The position numbers and the translations under genes were made by a program. The notes under the pieces are model-generated. The model did no database searches, had not been told where the DNA came from, and worked only from the letters and a program-made list of their open reading frames with translations. Shown piece by piece: positions 25,951 through 34,285 of a stretch of DNA of 64,000 nucleotides; position 1 is the first letter of the stretch; the number at the start of each line of letters is the position of its first letter. The stretch spans positions 2,710,262 to 2,774,261 of the forward strand of contig NZ_FOBG01000001.1 in NCBI RefSeq assembly GCF_900109645.1, in the 5' to 3' direction. Origin of the DNA: Duganella sp. CF402 (GTDB lineage: Bacteria; Pseudomonadota; Gammaproteobacteria; Burkholderiales; Burkholderiaceae_D).

Positions 25951-26027
25951 ATTATTCAAAGGGACTACGCGTGTCTCCGGGGCGCCAAGCACCGGCGTAA
26001 CGCCGCAGCTCAGCGACCCTGAATAAT
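25951..26027 (-). promoter_or_regulatory. candidate structured 5' leader of the dehydratase gene
   Basis: In the 211-base gap 25935-26145, an outer stem pairs ATTATTCA..GGG (25951-25963, with a two-base bulge) with CCCTGAATAAT (26017-26027). Inside is a perfect hairpin CGGCG-TAA-CGCCG (25993-26005) and a GC-rich palindromic stretch around GGCGCC (25981-25986). The element ends 16 bases before the start codon, next to the ribosome site. It matches no riboswitch I recognise. Function is inference. Confidence 0.35.
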
Positions 26028-26145
26028 TCGAATAATGTTGGAGCGTGCGCCACCAGCCGCAGCATGGCTGCGTTGATTATCGATGGCGTGAAATGATTTC
26101 ATGCGTTCAATCATGCCGAAAAAGCAAACGCATGGCAAGCGATTC

Positions 26146-27033
26146 TTAGACGGCGAGGAATTCCTCGATCATCTGCGCCAGTTCGGCGGGCTGGTCGTGG
26201 TGCAGCATGTGGCCGGCGTCGTGCACCATTTTCTTGGTGACGTCGCGCAGGTGGCCGAGGCGGCGTTCCAGTTCCACGCGGCCGGCCGGCTTGGCGCCCA
26301 TCCAGTCCCACATATTGGTCTGATCGGCTTCCACCCACAGCACCGGCGCGGTGGTCGCGCTCCAGCAGGCCATCACGTCGTCGACGTGGTACGGCAGCGG
26401 GCCGGCTTGCTTGTGCACCGGGTCGCCGAGGATTTCCCATTCGCCGGCATCGTTCTGCGCCGACCAGTGCTGGGCCAGGAAGGCGGCTTTGTCATCGCTG
26501 AGGCGCGGATTGGTTTTTTGCAGGCGCGCCGCAACAGCAGCCTGACTCGGGTAGGTGCGCATCTCGTGCTTTTCCAGCAGGCTGTCCATCCACTTGGCGT
26601 AGCGGCCCGGCGCCTGCTCCGGCTTGGAGGAACGAAGGCCGGCGCCTTCCAGATTGATCAGCTTGCGGATGCGCTCCGGCCGCGCGCCCGCATACAGGCC
26701 GACGATATTACCGCCCATGCTGTGCCCCAGCAGGTCGACCGCCTGGTCCGGCGAGTAGTGGCGCAGGATGGCGTCGAGATCGGCCAGGTAATCGGGGAAC
26801 CAGTAGGTATCGAGACCGTTGCGCTGCGACAGGCCGAAGCCGCGCCAGTCCGGTGCAATCACGTGGTAATCGCCCTTGAGCTCATCAACCACGAACTGGA
26901 ACGAGGCGCCCACGTCCATCCAGCCATGCATCATGAACAGCTTGGGCGCGTCTTCCCTGCCCCAGTGGCGAACGTGGCAGCGCAGGCCACGAATGGTCAG
27001 GAATTCGGAACGGGAAGGTTTATGCGTGCTCAT
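26146..27033 (-). CDS. alpha/beta-fold hydrolase
   Basis: 295 aa. The start at 27033 is chosen because AAGGA lies five bases upstream of the ATG. Nucleophile elbow GHSMGG with S105, oxyanion region MMHGWMD at 34-40, and a catalytic His in DAGHMLHHDQP near residue 273. A DWRGFG motif at 62-67 is typical of epoxide hydrolase/haloalkane dehalogenase-like and 2-hydroxymuconate semialdehyde hydrolase-like proteins. No signal peptide, so cytoplasmic. Substrate not predictable. Confidence 0.9.
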   Translation of the reverse strand: MSTHKPSRSEFLTIRGLRCHVRHWGREDAPKLFMMHGWMDVGASFQFVVDELKGDYHVIAPDWRGFGLSQRNGLDTYWFPDYLADLDAILRHYSPDQAVDLLGHSMGGNIVGLYAGARPERIRKLINLEGAGLRSSKPEQAPGRYAKWMDSLLEKHEMRTYPSQAAVAARLQKTNPRLSDDKAAFLAQHWSAQNDAGEWEILGDPVHKQAGPLPYHVDDVMACWSATTAPVLWVEADQTNMWDWMGAKPAGRVELERRLGHLRDVTKKMVHDAGHMLHHDQPAELAQMIEEFLAV

Positions 27034-27178
27034 ATCTGTCCTTGAAAATCCGGGGCCGGCGCCCATATCGGAAGCTTGCTGGCGGCAAAGCAAAATAATA
27101 GCACGACCGTTCGATAGATGCGCAAACGCAAAGCCAGCGTAAAATAGCGCCATCCCACCGCACACAATCAGGTTTCCA

Positions 27179-27703
27179 ATGTCTATTTACCAATTAGGCG
27201 ATCACACGCCCGAGATCGCTGCATCGTCATTTGTTGCCGATAATGCCACTGTGATTGGCAAAGTCAGCCTGCATGAACACAGCTCGGTGTGGTTCGGCGC
27301 CACGCTGCGCGGCGATAACGAGCGTATCACCATCGGCGAAAATAGCAATGTGCAGGAAGGCACGGTCATGCACACGGACATGGGCTACCCGCTCACCGTG
27401 GGCCGCAATGTGACCATCGGCCACCAGGCCATGCTGCACGGCTGCACCATCGGCGACGGTTCGCTGGTCGGCATCCAGGCCGTGATCCTGAATGGCGCCA
27501 AGATCGGCAACGGCTGCCTGGTCGGCGCCGGCGCGCTGGTCACCGAAGGCAAGGAATTCCCCGACCACTCGCTGATCATCGGCGCCCCGGCCAAGGCCGT
27601 GCGCCAATTGACGGCGGAAGAAATCGCCGCCCTGCAAGGCAGCGCCGACAATTACGTCAAACGCGGTCAACTGTTCAAGACGCAACTCAACAAGATCGGA
27701 TAA
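27179..27703 (+). CDS. gamma-carbonic anhydrase family hexapeptide protein (YrdA-like)
   Basis: 174 aa left-handed beta-helix protein made of hexapeptide repeats (residues about 10-140). Metal-binding His are in HTDMGYP, and in [14 protein letters not shown] near residues 79-92, the three-His pattern of gamma-carbonic anhydrases. A C-terminal helix follows ([19 protein letters not shown]). YrdA-type proteins bind zinc but proven anhydrase activity is rare. It is divergent from the hydrolase and 5 bases upstream of hslO. A second family member lies at 37896-38426. Confidence 0.92.
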   Translation: MSIYQLGDHTPEIAASSFVADNATVIGKVSLHEHSSVWFGATLRGDNERITIGENSNVQEGTVMHTDMGYPLTVGRNVTIGHQAMLHGCTIGDGSLVGIQAVILNGAKIGNGCLVGAGALVTEGKEFPDHSLIIGAPAKAVRQLTAEEIAALQGSADNYVKRGQLFKTQLNKIG

Positions 27704-27708
27704 CAAGT

Positions 27709-28665
27709 ATGAGCATCACCATCACCGGCCAGGACACCCTGCAAAAATTCATCTTCGATAACGCCGCCGTGCGCGGCGAGCTGATCGACATTTCCGCCAC
27801 CTGGCGCGAAGTGCTGGCCCGTCACAGCTACCCGGCGCCGGTCAAGAAAGTGCTGGGCCAGATGACGGCGGCGGCGGCGCTGCTGTCGGCCAACCTGAAA
27901 TTCAACGGCTCCATCATCATGCAGATCCACGGCGATGGCCCGGTCAGCCTGCTGGTGGTCGAGTGCGACGCCGACCTGCGCCTGCGCGCCACCGCCAAGC
28001 TGGTGACTGGCGAGGTGGTGGCCGACGACGCCACCCTGGCCTCGCTGGTCAACGCGCACGGCAAGGGCCGTTTCGTGATTACCCTGGATCCGCTGGAAAA
28101 AGTGCCGGGCCAGCAGCCGTATCAAGGCATCGTGCCGCTGGACGGCGGCGATGTGGCGACCGTGATTGAAAACTACATGCTGCGTTCGGAACAGCTGGAC
28201 ACCAAGCTGTGGCTGGCGGCGGACGATAATGTCTCGCGCGGCCTGCTGCTGCAAAAGCTGCCGCACCACGGCGGCAAGGCCGACGCCACGCCGCTGAGCG
28301 AAGAAGACGCGCTGGAAACCTGGAACCGCGCGGTCATCCTCGGCTCGACGCTGAAGGAAGAGGAACTGCTGAGTACCGGCATCGACGTGCTGATCCAGCG
28401 CCTGTTCTGGGAAGAGACCATCCGCGTGTTCGATCCGCTGCATCCGCAGTTCCACTGCAGCTGCACGCGCGAGAAAGTCGGCAACATGTTGAAGATGCTG
28501 GGCCGCGATGAAGTGGAAAGTGTGATTGCCGAGCACGGCAAGGTGGCGGTCAACTGCGACTTCTGCGGCCAGCACTACGAGTACGACCCGGTCGACTGTG
28601 CGCAGCTCTTTCTCAGCGACGCACCGGTCGAGACCTTGATCCCGGCCAGCGACGCCAAGCACTAA
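27709..28665 (+). CDS. hslO: Hsp33 redox-regulated chaperone
   Basis: 318 aa cytoplasmic holdase activated by oxidative unfolding. The C-terminal zinc switch is present as FHCSCTREKV followed about 27 residues later by NCDFCGQHY, giving the CXC...CXXC set. The N-terminal core includes VKKVLGQMTAAAALLSANLK and QIHGDGPVSLLVVECDADL. Slightly longer than E. coli Hsp33 (292 aa). The gamma-carbonic anhydrase gene lies 5 bases upstream, probably co-transcribed; a long hairpin element follows the stop. Confidence 0.97.
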   Translation: MSITITGQDTLQKFIFDNAAVRGELIDISATWREVLARHSYPAPVKKVLGQMTAAAALLSANLKFNGSIIMQIHGDGPVSLLVVECDADLRLRATAKLVTGEVVADDATLASLVNAHGKGRFVITLDPLEKVPGQQPYQGIVPLDGGDVATVIENYMLRSEQLDTKLWLAADDNVSRGLLLQKLPHHGGKADATPLSEEDALETWNRAVILGSTLKEEELLSTGIDVLIQRLFWEETIRVFDPLHPQFHCSCTREKVGNMLKMLGRDEVESVIAEHGKVAVNCDFCGQHYEYDPVDCAQLFLSDAPVETLIPASDAKH

Positions 28666-28737
28666 AATTGGGTTCCGGCCTTCGCCGGAACGACGGCGCA
28701 CGTGGCGCGTCGTTCCGGCGAAGGCCGGAACCTAATT
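28666..28737. repeat. 30-base-arm hairpin, REP-like element between hslO and the symporter gene
   Basis: Arms 28666-28695 and 28708-28737 are reverse complements with one mismatch; the core is TTCCGGCCTTCGCCGGAACG and the loop is 12 bases. It overlaps the end of hslO and abuts the stop of the convergent symporter gene. Elements of this TTCCGGC-TTCG-GCCGGAA type are common dispersed repeats in proteobacteria; here it could end transcription from both sides although no T tract follows. Confidence 0.8.
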
Positions 28738-29702
28738 TACGGGGCTTCTTTCGCGTAACGCTGCGCCAGCACGGCGCAGACCATCAGCTGCAGCTGGTGG
28801 AACAGCATCAGCGGCAGCACCACGGCGCCCAGCGCGCCGCCTGCGAACAGGACCTTGGCCATCGGCACGCCGCTGGCCAGACTCTTCTTGGAGCCGCAAA
28901 ACACAATCGCAATCCGGTCCTCGCGGTTGAAACCTAAACGGCGCGCAGCCTGCGCGCTGATGCCCATCACTAATCCCAACAGCAGCACGTTAATCAGCAT
29001 CAGCCCGGCCAGCGTGCCCCACGATACCTGATGCCACAATCCCTGTCCCACCGCCTCGCTGAACGCGGTGTACACCACCAGCAGGATCGAGCCTTGATCA
29101 ACCATGCGCGTCAACGGCTTGTGCTTCTCGACCCACGCGCCGATCCAGCGCCGCGCCACCTGGCCCGCAATGAACGGCAGCAGCAACTGCAAGGCGATCT
29201 GCCCGGCCGACTCCAACGGCGACCCGCCCGACATCTGCGCCGAGGTCAGCAAGCCCACCAGCAGCGGCGTGATAAAAATGCCGAACAGGTTGGAGGCCGA
29301 CGCCGAACAAATCGCCGCCGGCACATTGCCGCGCGCCGCCGCCGTGAAGGCAATCGATGATTGCACGGTCGACGGCAGCATGCACAGGAACAGGATGCCG
29401 AGGTACAGATCCGGCGTCACCAGCGGCGTCAGCACCGGCTTGAGCAGCAGGCCCAGCAACGGGAACAGAGCGAAAGTGCACAGCAGCACCAGCAAGTGCA
29501 AGCGCCAGTGCGTGACGCCGGCAATCACCGCCTCGCGCGACAGCTTGGCGCCGTGCAGGAAGAACAGCAGCGAGACGCCGACGTGGGTGATGCCATTGAA
29601 AATCACGGCGCCCTGGCCGTGGCATGGGAACAGGCTGGCCGCGACTACGGTCGCGATCATCGCCAGCGTAAAGTTATCTGGCAAAAAACGGGGACGATTC
29701 AT
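28737..29702 (-). CDS. bile acid:sodium symporter family (SBF) transporter, YfeH-like
   Basis: 321 aa polytopic membrane protein with about ten hydrophobic segments. It opens with RPRFLPDNFTLAMIATVVAA and contains the SBF-family core MLPSTVQSSIAFTAAARGN near residues 110-130 and FCGSKKSLASGVPMA near 270. This set is typical of the YfeH/P7-C3-like 10-TM subgroup, not ArsB/ACR3 (which has a conserved Cys motif). Substrate unknown, probably an organic anion. Its ATG overlaps the stop of the small lipoprotein gene by one base, so the two are coupled. Confidence 0.9.
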   Translation of the reverse strand: MNRPRFLPDNFTLAMIATVVAASLFPCHGQGAVIFNGITHVGVSLLFFLHGAKLSREAVIAGVTHWRLHLLVLLCTFALFPLLGLLLKPVLTPLVTPDLYLGILFLCMLPSTVQSSIAFTAAARGNVPAAICSASASNLFGIFITPLLVGLLTSAQMSGGSPLESAGQIALQLLLPFIAGQVARRWIGAWVEKHKPLTRMVDQGSILLVVYTAFSEAVGQGLWHQVSWGTLAGLMLINVLLLGLVMGISAQAARRLGFNREDRIAIVFCGSKKSLASGVPMAKVLFAGGALGAVVLPLMLFHQLQLMVCAVLAQRYAKEAP

Positions 29703-30013
29703 TATTTAGGACACTTCACTTCCAGCACATCAATGGCGCCGACGGTTTTCGCATTGGTGGCGCTGCGCACCAGGTCGACGCGCTCCACGCAGTTCTTGCG
29801 CACCAGCCGTTCGTAGGTACGGGTGCAGTTGATCACCGCCTCGCCGCCATTGCCGGCATTGCAGTAAAAGCCCTCGGCCTGCATGCGCACCAGCGCCTGA
29901 TCCAGCGGCATGCCGGGCTGCACGGTCTGGTTGACGAAATGGCCCAGTTTGGACTGGTCGATCGAGCAGGCTGCCAGTACCAGTGGCAAGGCTGCCAAGA
30001 AAATTCTCCGCAT
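29702..30013 (-). CDS. small lipoprotein of unknown function
   Basis: 103 aa. Lipoprotein signal with lipobox LAAC (Cys16), then SIDQSKLGHFVNQTVQPGMP, a region resembling the short helix-turn of BamE/SmpA-like small lipoproteins (GMPLDQALVRMQ). The mature part has four cysteines besides the lipid one (in FYCNAG, INCTRT, KNCVER, EVKCPK), so disulfides are likely in the periplasm. It is divergent from the TonB receptor gene and coupled to the symporter gene. No specific function recognised. Confidence 0.75.
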   Translation of the reverse strand: MRRIFLAALPLVLAACSIDQSKLGHFVNQTVQPGMPLDQALVRMQAEGFYCNAGNGGEAVINCTRTYERLVRKNCVERVDLVRSATNAKTVGAIDVLEVKCPK

Positions 30014-30059
30014 CGTAGCGCTCTCCTTATTTCCAGACAGCAGTGTAACGCATGTGCGC

Positions 30060-30093
30060 AGGTCATGATCCGGTCACACTCGGCCCCTATGAT
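30060..30093 (+). promoter_or_regulatory. candidate Pho box and -10 for the receptor-phosphodiesterase pair
   Basis: AGGTCAT-GATC-CGGTCAC (30060-30077) has the 7-4-7 layout of the PhoB box (CTGTCAT-N4-CTGTCAY; 5/7 and 6/7 matches). After ten bases follows TATGAT (30088-30093) as -10, the spacing known for PhoB-dependent promoters that lack a -35. The receptor start is 35 bases further on. Binding is inferred. Confidence 0.55.
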
Positions 30094-30128
30094 GCGCAGC
30101 GTTATTCATTCCTTAAGCTGAGCAAAAC

Positions 30129-32489
30129 ATGAACATGAAATTCTTCGCGGCCCTGAGCCTCCCTATGCTGGCAATGGCTGCCAATGTCGCCGCTGCCGTG
30201 GCCGAGATGAACGATGCGCCGGAAGTCGAAGTCGCCGCAGCCGCCGCGCCGATCGCCACGGTGGAAGTGGCCACACGCAAAACCCGCTCCTCCGTTGAAC
30301 TCAGCAAGAACGATATGCAGAAAATCCTGCCGGGCGTGAATCCGCTCAAGGCGCTGCAAACCCTGCCGGGCGTGAGCTTCCAGACCGCCGACCCGTGGGG
30401 CAACAACGAGCAAAACCTGTCGCTGTTCATCCACGGCTTCAGCGGCCAGCAACTGGGCTACACGATGGACGGCGTGCCGCTGGGCGACCAGCAATACGGC
30501 AACTACAACGGCCTGTCGCCGCAGCGCGCCATCACCAGCGAGAACGTCGGCCGCGTGATCCTGTCGTCGGGCGCCGGCGACCTGGCCACCGCCTCGACCA
30601 GCAACCTGGGCGGCACCATCGAGACCTTCTCCAGCAACCCGCTGGCCAACCGCAACCTGGCCGTGCAGCAGACCGTCGGCAGCTACAACACCTCGCGCAC
30701 CTATGCGCGCTTCGACACCGGCAACTTCGGCGATGGCAACAGCGCCTACATCTCTGCCGTGCACCATGAGCAGAAAGCGTGGGACTTCAACGGCCGCCAG
30801 GGCGGCGACCAGATCAACGCCAAGTTCATCAACAACAGCAGCCTGGGCCGCCTGACCATCTACGCCGCCTACTCAGACAAGATCGAGCCGAACGAAGACA
30901 GCACCGTGCACTCGGCCACCGAGAAATACCAGCCGTACACCCGTCCGTTCATGTACCCGAACTTCCAGCAGGCGCTGGCCTACCTGTCGGCCACCGGCGC
31001 CACGCCGGCGGCGGAAGGCAACAACTACCGCAACTACTACAGCGATGCGCAGCGTACCGACTACCTGACCTACGCCAAGTTCGAAACCAACCTCACCGAC
31101 ACAACCTCGTGGACCAACCAGATCTACTACCACAACGATGATGGCGTCGGCGTGGTGGCCGGTCCGATCGGCGTGGCCGGCTTGCCGGCCCTGTTCGCGG
31201 TCTATTTCCCTGGCCAGAATCTGAAGCAGGTGTTCGGCAATTCCGGCTTCGCCACCCGCACCACCGAGTACGCGATCAACCGCAACGGCTGGCTGTCGAC
31301 CCTGAACACCGAACTCGGCGACCACAAGCTGCAAGCCGGCTTCTGGCTCGAACACAACCGCTCGTCGGCGTACCGCCGCTGGTACGCGCTGGATGTGAAC
31401 AACCCGAGCTCGCCATACGACCGCCCAAGCAACCCGCTGATCACGCAGTACGGCAGCGAGATCGACAACAAGGTCGCCCAGCTGCACCTGCAGGACGAAT
31501 GGCGCCTGTCGCCGGACCTGGCGCTGCAAGCCGGCTTCAAATCCAGCCTGCAATTTGCCGAAGGCCAGTTCCCGGTCCAGCCGAAGAACGGCGCCATCGC
31601 CAACTCGACCGCGCTGCCGGTCGGCGAGATCATCACCAAGAAATGGTTCCTGCCGCAGATCGGCGGCCGTTGGGATATCACCGCGCAAGACCAAGCCTTC
31701 TTCAACGTGCAGAAAAACATGCGCCAGTTCGTGACCTACGGTGGCGGTGGCGCTTCGCCGTGGAGCTTGTCGAGCCAGGGCGCGTTCGACCTGTTCAAAT
31801 CGACGGCCAAGCCGGAAACCTCGATCACCTACGAAGCCGGCCTGCGCAGCAGCCACCAGCTGGACCTCGGCGCGGTGACCGCGTTTGACGGCCAGATCAA
31901 CGTCTACCATGTCGACTTCAAGGACCGCCTGCTGCAGATCAGCCCGACCTCGGTGATCTCGTCGATCATTGGCGGCAACCTGGCGGTGCTGACCAACGTC
32001 GGCAGCGTGAAGACCAACGGCATCGACTTCTCCGGCACCCTGCACTTCGGCCGCAACTTCTCGCTGTACAACGCGCTGTCGTACAACCAGTCGAAATACG
32101 ACGACAACTACGTGAGCGGCAAAGACACCGTGTTCACCGCCGGCAAGAAAGTGCCGGGCAGCCCGGAGTGGATGGATAAATTCGTCGCCAGCCTGACCGT
32201 GGCCGACACCGAAATCCAGCTGAGCGGCGACTACGTCGGCAAGCGCTACGCCACCTACACCAACGACCTGTCGGTGAAGAGCTACTTCCTGACCAACCTC
32301 GGCGTATCGGGCAAGCTGCCGTTCCTGAACGGCGGCTGGGTGAAGAACGCGCGCTACCGTTTGAACGTGACCAACCTGACCAACAAAGAAGGCGATCTCA
32401 ACGTGGTAGTCGGCGCGGCCACCGGCACGTACAATACCTTCCCAATCGCCCCACGCCAGGGCTTCCTGACCTTGATGGCAGACTTCTGA
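30129..32489 (+). CDS. TonB-dependent outer-membrane receptor, linked to glycerophosphodiesterase
   Basis: 786 aa. Signal peptide MNMKFFAALSLPMLAMAANVAAAVA, then a TonB-box-like VATRKTRSSVE, a plug domain with LKALQTLPGVSFQTADPWG and FIHGFSGQQLGYTMDG near residues 95-120, and a barrel ending in FLTLMADF. The plug differs from siderophore receptors and looks like the carbohydrate/phosphoester-type group. The next gene (GDPD) overlaps by one base (TGATG), so the two are one unit. A Pho-box-like repeat precedes it. Import of a phosphate ester such as glycerophosphodiesters is inferred from that context, not shown by the receptor itself. Confidence 0.88.
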   Translation: MNMKFFAALSLPMLAMAANVAAAVAEMNDAPEVEVAAAAAPIATVEVATRKTRSSVELSKNDMQKILPGVNPLKALQTLPGVSFQTADPWGNNEQNLSLFIHGFSGQQLGYTMDGVPLGDQQYGNYNGLSPQRAITSENVGRVILSSGAGDLATASTSNLGGTIETFSSNPLANRNLAVQQTVGSYNTSRTYARFDTGNFGDGNSAYISAVHHEQKAWDFNGRQGGDQINAKFINNSSLGRLTIYAAYSDKIEPNEDSTVHSATEKYQPYTRPFMYPNFQQALAYLSATGATPAAEGNNYRNYYSDAQRTDYLTYAKFETNLTDTTSWTNQIYYHNDDGVGVVAGPIGVAGLPALFAVYFPGQNLKQVFGNSGFATRTTEYAINRNGWLSTLNTELGDHKLQAGFWLEHNRSSAYRRWYALDVNNPSSPYDRPSNPLITQYGSEIDNKVAQLHLQDEWRLSPDLALQAGFKSSLQFAEGQFPVQPKNGAIANSTALPVGEIITKKWFLPQIGGRWDITAQDQAFFNVQKNMRQFVTYGGGGASPWSLSSQGAFDLFKSTAKPETSITYEAGLRSSHQLDLGAVTAFDGQINVYHVDFKDRLLQISPTSVISSIIGGNLAVLTNVGSVKTNGIDFSGTLHFGRNFSLYNALSYNQSKYDDNYVSGKDTVFTAGKKVPGSPEWMDKFVASLTVADTEIQLSGDYVGKRYATYTNDLSVKSYFLTNLGVSGKLPFLNGGWVKNARYRLNVTNLTNKEGDLNVVVGAATGTYNTFPIAPRQGFLTLMADF

Positions 32490-33694
32490 TGAACAAACTT
32501 TATTTACCGAAGCGCCTGTCGCGTCGCGGCTTCATCCAGACGGCAGCGATGGCTGGCGGTTCGCTGCTGCTGACCTCCTCCGCGTTGGCGCGCGGCGTGA
32601 CCGCGCTGACGGCCGGCACGGCGGCAGCGGCTGGCAACGTCGACTTGTCCGGCTTGCCGGGCGTGTCGCCGGTGGGCGCCGGCGGCGGTCGGCCGCTGGT
32701 GTTCGGCCATCGCGGCGCCAGCGCGCTGCGACCCGAGCACACGCTGGCCTCGTACGCCAAAGCCATCGCCGATGGTGCCGATTATGTCGAGCCGGATCTG
32801 GTCAGCACCAAGGACGGCGTCCTGGTCGCACGCCACGAAGCCTTCCTGAGCGAGACCACCGACGTCGCCAGCCATCCCGAATTCGCCAGCCGCAAGGCGC
32901 GCAAAACCATCGATGGCGAAACGCACGAAGGCTGGTTCGTGGACGACTTCACGCTGGCCGAACTGAAAACGCTGCGCGCGGTCGAGCGCATCCCGCAATT
33001 CCGTCCGGGCAGCGCCGAGTACAACGGTATGTTCCAGGTGGTGACGTTTGAAGAAATCATCGACTTCGTGGCGGCCGAATCGGCGTCGCGCGGGCGCATC
33101 GTCGGCATTGTGCCGGAGCTGAAGCATTCGACGTATTTTGCGAGCGTTGGCCTGCCGCTGGAAGAGCGCTTCCTGTCGATCTTGAGCGCACACGACTACA
33201 CGCGCCGCAACCCGGTGGAAATCCAGTCGTTTGAAATCGCCAATCTGAAATACCTGCGGAGCAAGCTGGGCCGGCGCGCCAACCTGCGCCTGATGCAATT
33301 GGTAATCGGCGAAAACGTGCGACCGATGGACGTGGCGGCGGCAGGCGGCACACTGACCTTCGCACAGATGCTGACACCGGCAGGGCTGAAAGACATCGCG
33401 CAATACGCCGACGTGGTCGCCCCGCCAACGCGCGCCATCATCCCGCTGAAAAAAGACGGCACGCTGGCCGAGCCTTCATCGCTGGTAGAAAACGCCCACA
33501 AAGCCGGCCTGCGCGTGGAACCGTGGACCTTCCGTCCCGAAAACAAATTCCTCGCCGCCGACTTCCGCAGCAGCGCCGGCGACTTCGCCCGCCACGAAGC
33601 CGGCTCGATCGCCGAAATGAAACGCTACATCGCCACCGGCATCGACGGCTTCTTCACCGACGACCCCGCCCTAGGCCGCGCCGCCCTCGCTTGA
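32489..33694 (+). CDS. exported glycerophosphodiester phosphodiesterase, GlpQ-like
   Basis: 401 aa enzyme that hydrolyses glycerophosphodiesters to glycerol-3-phosphate and an alcohol. A Tat-type signal LSRRGFIQTAAMAGG (residues 10-24) suggests folded export. The GDPD catalytic set is visible: H74-R75 in VFGHRGASA, RPEHT, E101 and D103 in YVEPDLV, and H116 in VARHE. The C-terminus ends in GIDGFFTDDPAL, the usual last barrel strand. Longer than E. coli GlpQ (358 aa). Coupled by overlap to the TonB receptor, hence probably acting on what the receptor delivers. Confidence 0.94.
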   Translation: MNKLYLPKRLSRRGFIQTAAMAGGSLLLTSSALARGVTALTAGTAAAAGNVDLSGLPGVSPVGAGGGRPLVFGHRGASALRPEHTLASYAKAIADGADYVEPDLVSTKDGVLVARHEAFLSETTDVASHPEFASRKARKTIDGETHEGWFVDDFTLAELKTLRAVERIPQFRPGSAEYNGMFQVVTFEEIIDFVAAESASRGRIVGIVPELKHSTYFASVGLPLEERFLSILSAHDYTRRNPVEIQSFEIANLKYLRSKLGRRANLRLMQLVIGENVRPMDVAAAGGTLTFAQMLTPAGLKDIAQYADVVAPPTRAIIPLKKDGTLAEPSSLVENAHKAGLRVEPWTFRPENKFLAADFRSSAGDFARHEAGSIAEMKRYIATGIDGFFTDDPALGRAALA

Positions 33695-33700
33695 TCGCAA

Positions 33701-34006
33701 TCACACAGGCGGGGCATTGCCCCGACTGGTATGCCACAGCGCGAGAACATCTACCGCGTCCGCCCGGACGCGGTAGTACAAATGATGGTGGATTTTTGCG
33801 AGATGAATCCGGCGCACGCCTGCTAACTTCGCGTTGCGCGCAAACGTGCCCAAGTTCGGACTGATGGCAAGCAGCGCAAAGGCACGCTCAAGTTCGATGG
33901 AAACTGCGTCTGATGCGGCCGGCCGATTCAATTGCCACCAAGCGGCCAATCGCTGTATCTGCGCGGCAGCGCGATGAGTAACGTTTATGGAATATGGCTT
34001 GGTCAA
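33701..34006 (-). CDS. RelE/ParE-family toxin
   Basis: 101 aa. RelE/ParE fold: a helical N-half (RAAAQIQRLAAWWQLNRP) followed by beta strands with GVRRIHLAKIHHHLYYRV and VDVLALWHTSRG at the C-terminus, the usual ParE/RelE ending. RelE cuts ribosomal mRNA; ParE poisons gyrase; the sequence does not clearly decide, though the absence of the RelE catalytic Lys/Arg cluster pattern favours ParE. It follows the antitoxin with a four-base overlap, the standard antitoxin-first layout, and lies tail to tail with the GDPD gene (6-base gap). Confidence 0.85.
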   Translation of the reverse strand: MTKPYSINVTHRAAAQIQRLAAWWQLNRPAASDAVSIELERAFALLAISPNLGTFARNAKLAGVRRIHLAKIHHHLYYRVRADAVDVLALWHTSRGNAPPV

Positions 34007-34224
34007 GATTGCGAGCGCAAACTCTTGAGTAAATCAGCAGCTGGCACCAAATCGCCACGATCCGCTTCCTCCAGCGAAAGCTGCATTTCCGCCTCTTGCT
34101 CCGGCGTCAATTCAAATGACTCACTGCCGTCACGAGAAAATACGGTCACAGTCGCCCCTTCGTCAAAAGGCATATCCTCGACGACCACCTGCCCCGCTAC
34201 GATTTTTCCAGTGACGATTTTCAT
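34003..34224 (-). CDS. antitoxin of the RelE/ParE pair
   Basis: 73 aa acidic protein. N-terminal KIVTGKIVAGQVVVEDMPF and ATVTVFSRDG form a small beta-rich part; the C-terminal half (LTPEQEAEMQLSLEEADRGD) is an acidic helix expected to wrap the toxin. No recognisable ribbon-helix-helix, so the DNA-binding part may be the N-terminus. Its stop overlaps the toxin start by four bases. Such pairs are often mobile; this one sits between a GDPD gene and the haem locus and is lower in GC than its neighbours by eye. Confidence 0.82.
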   Translation of the reverse strand: MKIVTGKIVAGQVVVEDMPFDEGATVTVFSRDGSESFELTPEQEAEMQLSLEEADRGDLVPAADLLKSLRSQS

Positions 34225-34256
34225 GGAAAAATAGTAGTCTCTTCTTCGCCAGAAGT

Positions 34257-34280
34257 CAAAACGGGGCCGAGGCCCCTTTT
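34257..34280 (-). terminator. intrinsic terminator after the HmuS-like gene
   Basis: Minus-strand stem GGGGCC / GGCCCC with a two-base loop, flanked by A and T tracts (AAAA and GTTTTG), six bases after the stop codon at 34286. The stem is short in loop, so the fold may open to a four-base loop. Confidence 0.7.
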
Positions 34281-34285
34281 GCTGT

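Noticed and set aside
25981..26040. Thiamine or glycine riboswitch in the dehydratase leader
   Set aside because: The conserved cores of those classes are not found; only the overall fold is suggestive.
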